64,000 nucleotides of DNA from NCBI GenBank assembly GCA_947474225.1, contig CANJHS010000001.1, positions 99,243-163,242 of the forward strand. The letters run 5' to 3'. A program made the translations under genes and the position numbers. Numbering within the stretch: position 1 is the first letter of the stretch; every line of letters starts with the position of its first letter. This document shows positions 61,088 to 64,000 of the stretch, in pieces. The notes below the pieces were generated by a model. It was not told the DNA's origin, ran no database searches, and saw only the letters and a program-made list of their open reading frames with translations. Source of the DNA: Roseiflexaceae bacterium (GTDB taxonomy: Bacteria > Chloroflexota > Chloroflexia > Chloroflexales > Roseiflexaceae).

Positions 61088-62373
61088 AACGACTTCTTTC
61101 CCAGATAGATTGGCAGATAGTCTAAACCATGTATCGTTTTCCCTGGGAGTACGCGCGGGGTACCTCCCAACGTCCACGTATCCACGTCTGGAAATCGCAG
61201 CAGCAACGCACGCCAGAGCGTCTCGGCTTCGAGTCGGGCTAACAGTGCGCCGATGCAATGATGTGCGCCGTAACCGAACGCAATATTTTTGCGTGCATTT
61301 TCACGCCCTATGAGAAACGCATTGGGGCAATCAAACACGGCTGGGTCACGATTGGCGCACGCAAGGAGCAGGACGATCGTCTGCCCCCGACGCACGTGTG
61401 TCCCGTCAGAAAGAATCAGATTGCTATCGGCCGTTCTCGCAGTGTATTGAACGGGAGTGACGAATCGCAATGCCTCGTCGACGAGATTCGGTATGAGTTC
61501 GTGATTCGCTGCAACCTGTGCGAGCACATTGCGATGTCCAAGCAGAACCAAGGTTCCGACACTGAGGAGGTTGACGGTCGTCTCGAAGCCAGCGACGAGC
61601 AAAAAGGATGCTGTTGCGATGATTTCTCTGTCGGTGAGCCTGTCACCGTCGTTTCCTGCAGTTGCAAGAACGGAAAGCAGATCCTCTTGGGGAGCTCGTT
61701 TTTTGTCTGCGAGGAGGTCAGCAATGAACGACGTGAGTGCATCAGAGGCCTGCGCGAGTTCGTTTTTTTCTTGGGTTGTGCGTGGACCGTCTAGTCCGAT
61801 GATTGCAAGTGTTCTGCCCCAACTGGTGAGCATGTTTCGATCGGCAAACGGCACACCGAGAATCTCACAAATCATGGCGAGTGGGAGTGGAGTGGCGAGT
61901 GATTCGACGAAGTCAATGTGTGTGTGAACTTGAATCTCATCGACCAGCTCTTGTGCAATCTTTTCAGCAGACAGCCTCCAGTTCTGCATTATTCGCTGCG
62001 AGAATGCAGGCTGGATCGCTTTCCTGATTCTCGCGTGGTCAGTGCCGTCCTTGGCAATGATGGAATCAAGGAACGGATCTGCTTTTTCGGAGTCTGCAAT
62101 GGGGCCGAGATAGAGCTTTTCGAAGATGCTGTTCGCTTCTGGGAGCGTTCTCCAATTCGGCGACTTGAGCACATCTCTGCACACCTGATAGTCGGCAGAC
62201 AGCAGCAGTCCAGAGATACTTTTGTGTACGGCCTGAAAACGCAGAGTCTCGGCAAACGCAACCATATCCGTAGCGTACTCGAGCCGCCCTAACGGGTCTC
62301 CAACCCATTCTAGTGCCTTGATCAATGCTCTGCTTGATGCAAAATAGAGATTGCTCCGGAGTTCAGATTGCAT
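61069..62373 (-). CDS. Cytochrome P450
   Basis: Heme loop FGYGAHHCIGALLARLEAETLWRALL; I-helix LLVAGFETTVN. Confidence 0.95.
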   Translation of the reverse strand: MQSELRSNLYFASSRALIKALEWVGDPLGRLEYATDMVAFAETLRFQAVHKSISGLLLSADYQVCRDVLKSPNWRTLPEANSIFEKLYLGPIADSEKADPFLDSIIAKDGTDHARIRKAIQPAFSQRIMQNWRLSAEKIAQELVDEIQVHTHIDFVESLATPLPLAMICEILGVPFADRNMLTSWGRTLAIIGLDGPRTTQEKNELAQASDALTSFIADLLADKKRAPQEDLLSVLATAGNDGDRLTDREIIATASFLLVAGFETTVNLLSVGTLVLLGHRNVLAQVAANHELIPNLVDEALRFVTPVQYTARTADSNLILSDGTHVRRGQTIVLLLACANRDPAVFDCPNAFLIGRENARKNIAFGYGAHHCIGALLARLEAETLWRALLLRFPDVDTWTLGGTPRVLPGKTIHGLDYLPIYLGKKSLCNRDI

Positions 62374-62398
62374 AGGAACTACTCCCCCCAAAAATATG

Positions 62399-62456
62399 CA
62401 ACACTTGTTATACAACACTTGTTGTATATTTCAATCGTACAACAGTTGTTGTATAC
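62399..62456. promoter_or_regulatory. Tandem operator-like dyads between divergent P450 and tetR genes
   Basis: TATACAACA-CT-TGTTGTATA (62409-62428), TACAACA-GT-TGTTGTA (62438-62453), partial CAACA-CT-TGTTA (62399-62410). Confidence 0.8.
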
Positions 62457-62486
62457 TTGTCAATCTATGGTGAGGAGCAATAAACG

Positions 62487-63029
62487 ATGGGCATGCCCGA
62501 GCAAGTAATCGAAGCCACGTTACGCATCATCGAAACAGGTGGAATCAAAGACGTAACGGTGCGCAGAGTCGCTGAAGAAATAGGCCGATCAACCACCGTC
62601 GTCACGCACTACTTTCCTACCCGGGAGCACCTGCTCGAAGCAGCGCTCACGACGTCTTTTGCACAAAGCAAAGCACAGGCGATGCTTTACATACAAGACA
62701 GTCACGATGAGCTCTGGGCCTTTATGGAATGGTCAGTGAGTGCGCACCATCGGCGAGTGTGGCTTCAACTCGTGGTTGCATATCTTGCAGGTCTCGATCC
62801 ACATGTTGCGACATTGGTCGACGAGTTTATTGACTGGTGGGAAGCGCAGTTAGTGAAACTCCTCGAGGGCAGAGTCGCACCTGGACAAACACGTCAAGAG
62901 CTCAGTGACATAATCGGCGTGGTTGTCGAGGGTATTCTCTTGTCTTCTGATCGGAAAATGACCAGCGGCCTGAATGCAGAGCAGCTGCTCAGGGCGACAA
63001 TCTCGCCGCTCCTGAAAAGCGCACGATAA
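62487..63029 (+). CDS. TetR/AcrR family transcriptional regulator
   Basis: IEATLRIIETGGIKDVTVRRVAEEIGRSTTVVTHYFPTREHLLEAAL HTH. Confidence 0.92.
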   Translation: MGMPEQVIEATLRIIETGGIKDVTVRRVAEEIGRSTTVVTHYFPTREHLLEAALTTSFAQSKAQAMLYIQDSHDELWAFMEWSVSAHHRRVWLQLVVAYLAGLDPHVATLVDEFIDWWEAQLVKLLEGRVAPGQTRQELSDIIGVVVEGILLSSDRKMTSGLNAEQLLRATISPLLKSAR

Positions 63030-63124
63030 GGGGTATGCATACATTTGCACCGAGATGAAAGTCACCTTTTTCAATCCAAAGTGGTATTATAAAGACGGTG
63101 TAACACCGGTGAAGGACTTCAGTT

Positions 63125-63661
63125 ATGACCATGCGTCGCATCTTAGACATAGAAAATGCCCAAGACCTGGCGATTTTGCGTACCGTATGCACCCCTGTGT
63201 CGCTCCCCAAAAATCAACTTAGTAGTCTCGTCGATGATATGTTCGAAACCATGGATGCCGTCGAAGGAGTCGGGCTGGCCGCCCCCCAAGTCGGCGTGAC
63301 ACAGCGACTGGTCGTCATCCGCATCCCATCACGCTCCGAAAAACGAAAAGACGGCAGTTATGTCGAGCTGGAGCCAGAACAGACCTATGCGATGATTGAC
63401 CCAGTGATAACCCAAACCAGTGAATCCACGATAAATGCCACCGAAGGGTGTTTGAGCCTGCCGGGACGGTATGCGCATGTCAAACGATTATCGTGGGTGA
63501 CCTGCGAATATCGTGATCTGAAGGGCCGTAATTTGCGCATCCGGCGAGCCACTGGGTTGCTTGCGCGGGCCATTCAACACGAAGTGGACCACCTCAATGG
63601 GGTGTTGTTCATCGACCATGTCATCGACCCATCAACCATCGAGGACCTACGCTCTTCGTAG
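63125..63661 (+). CDS. def: Peptide deformylase
   Basis: [33 protein letters not shown] (three PDF motifs). Confidence 0.96.
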   Translation: MTMRRILDIENAQDLAILRTVCTPVSLPKNQLSSLVDDMFETMDAVEGVGLAAPQVGVTQRLVVIRIPSRSEKRKDGSYVELEPEQTYAMIDPVITQTSESTINATEGCLSLPGRYAHVKRLSWVTCEYRDLKGRNLRIRRATGLLARAIQHEVDHLNGVLFIDHVIDPSTIEDLRSS

Positions 63662-63698
63662 CAACATACTGCCTCTCGGCCAACAAAAGGATTCTCCC

Positions 63699-64000
63699 AT
63701 GAGCAACACACCCCTTCGTGTCGGTATTATCGGCGCTGGTATTGGCAAATCACACGCCGAGGGCTATGCCAAGCAGTCGCGTGTCCAGATAGCAGCCATT
63801 GCAGGCCTCGACGCACGGGTGCAATCTCTGGCTGGCACGTATGGCGCGCGAACCTACGGCGAATACGCAGAATTATTGGCGCAGCCAGACATCGACGCAG
63901 TCAGCATTTGCGTTCCCAATGGGTTGCACCACGAAGTGACGATTGCTGCATTGAAGGCTGGCAAGCATGTGTTAGTCGAAAAACCGTTGGCACGCACACC
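63699..64000 (+). CDS. Gfo/Idh/MocA family oxidoreductase (truncated by window edge)
   Basis: Own translation: [100 protein letters not shown]. Confidence 0.92.
   Translation, partial: MSNTPLRVGIIGAGIGKSHAEGYAKQSRVQIAAIAGLDARVQSLAGTYGARTYGEYAELLAQPDIDAVSICVPNGLHHEVTIAALKAGKHVLVEKPLART

Overview
The 64 kb window is a gene-dense bacterial chromosome segment. It is possibly Chloroflexota-like, but taxonomy is only an impression from gene content. I see about 58 protein-coding genes and found no rRNA, tRNA, CRISPR array or recognisable transposon. Content is mostly housekeeping and metabolic: PBP1A, purN/purD, maf, rsmI, metG, gatA, sfsA, UvrD/PcrA helicase, fumarase-type lyase, pfkA and peptide deformylase. 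There are also sugar-catabolism-like neighbourhoods with seven Gfo/Idh/MocA oxidoreductases, glycosyltransferases, MFS transporters, and a TetR/P450/MFS cluster. The most interesting non-coding signals are: (1) a candidate peptide-leader attenuator in front of metG, with a consensus promoter, an 18-aa leader ORF containing Met-His-Met, a 13-bp terminator hairpin with a T6 tract, and a leader segment complementary to the terminator arm; (2) a TPP riboswitch plus terminator in front of a lone thiamine-binding lipoprotein and a P-type ATPase; (3) tandem ACAACA-NN-TGTTGT dyads between a P450 gene and a tetR gene. Protein-level points of interest are a HEPN-CBS fusion, a hypothetical protein with a duplicated RRLLxWYINP motif, an alkyltransferase-like protein lacking the active Cys, an orphan molybdopterin oxidoreductase subunit, and a low-GC membrane-protein island. 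All calls come from reading sequence and translations; no database search was run.
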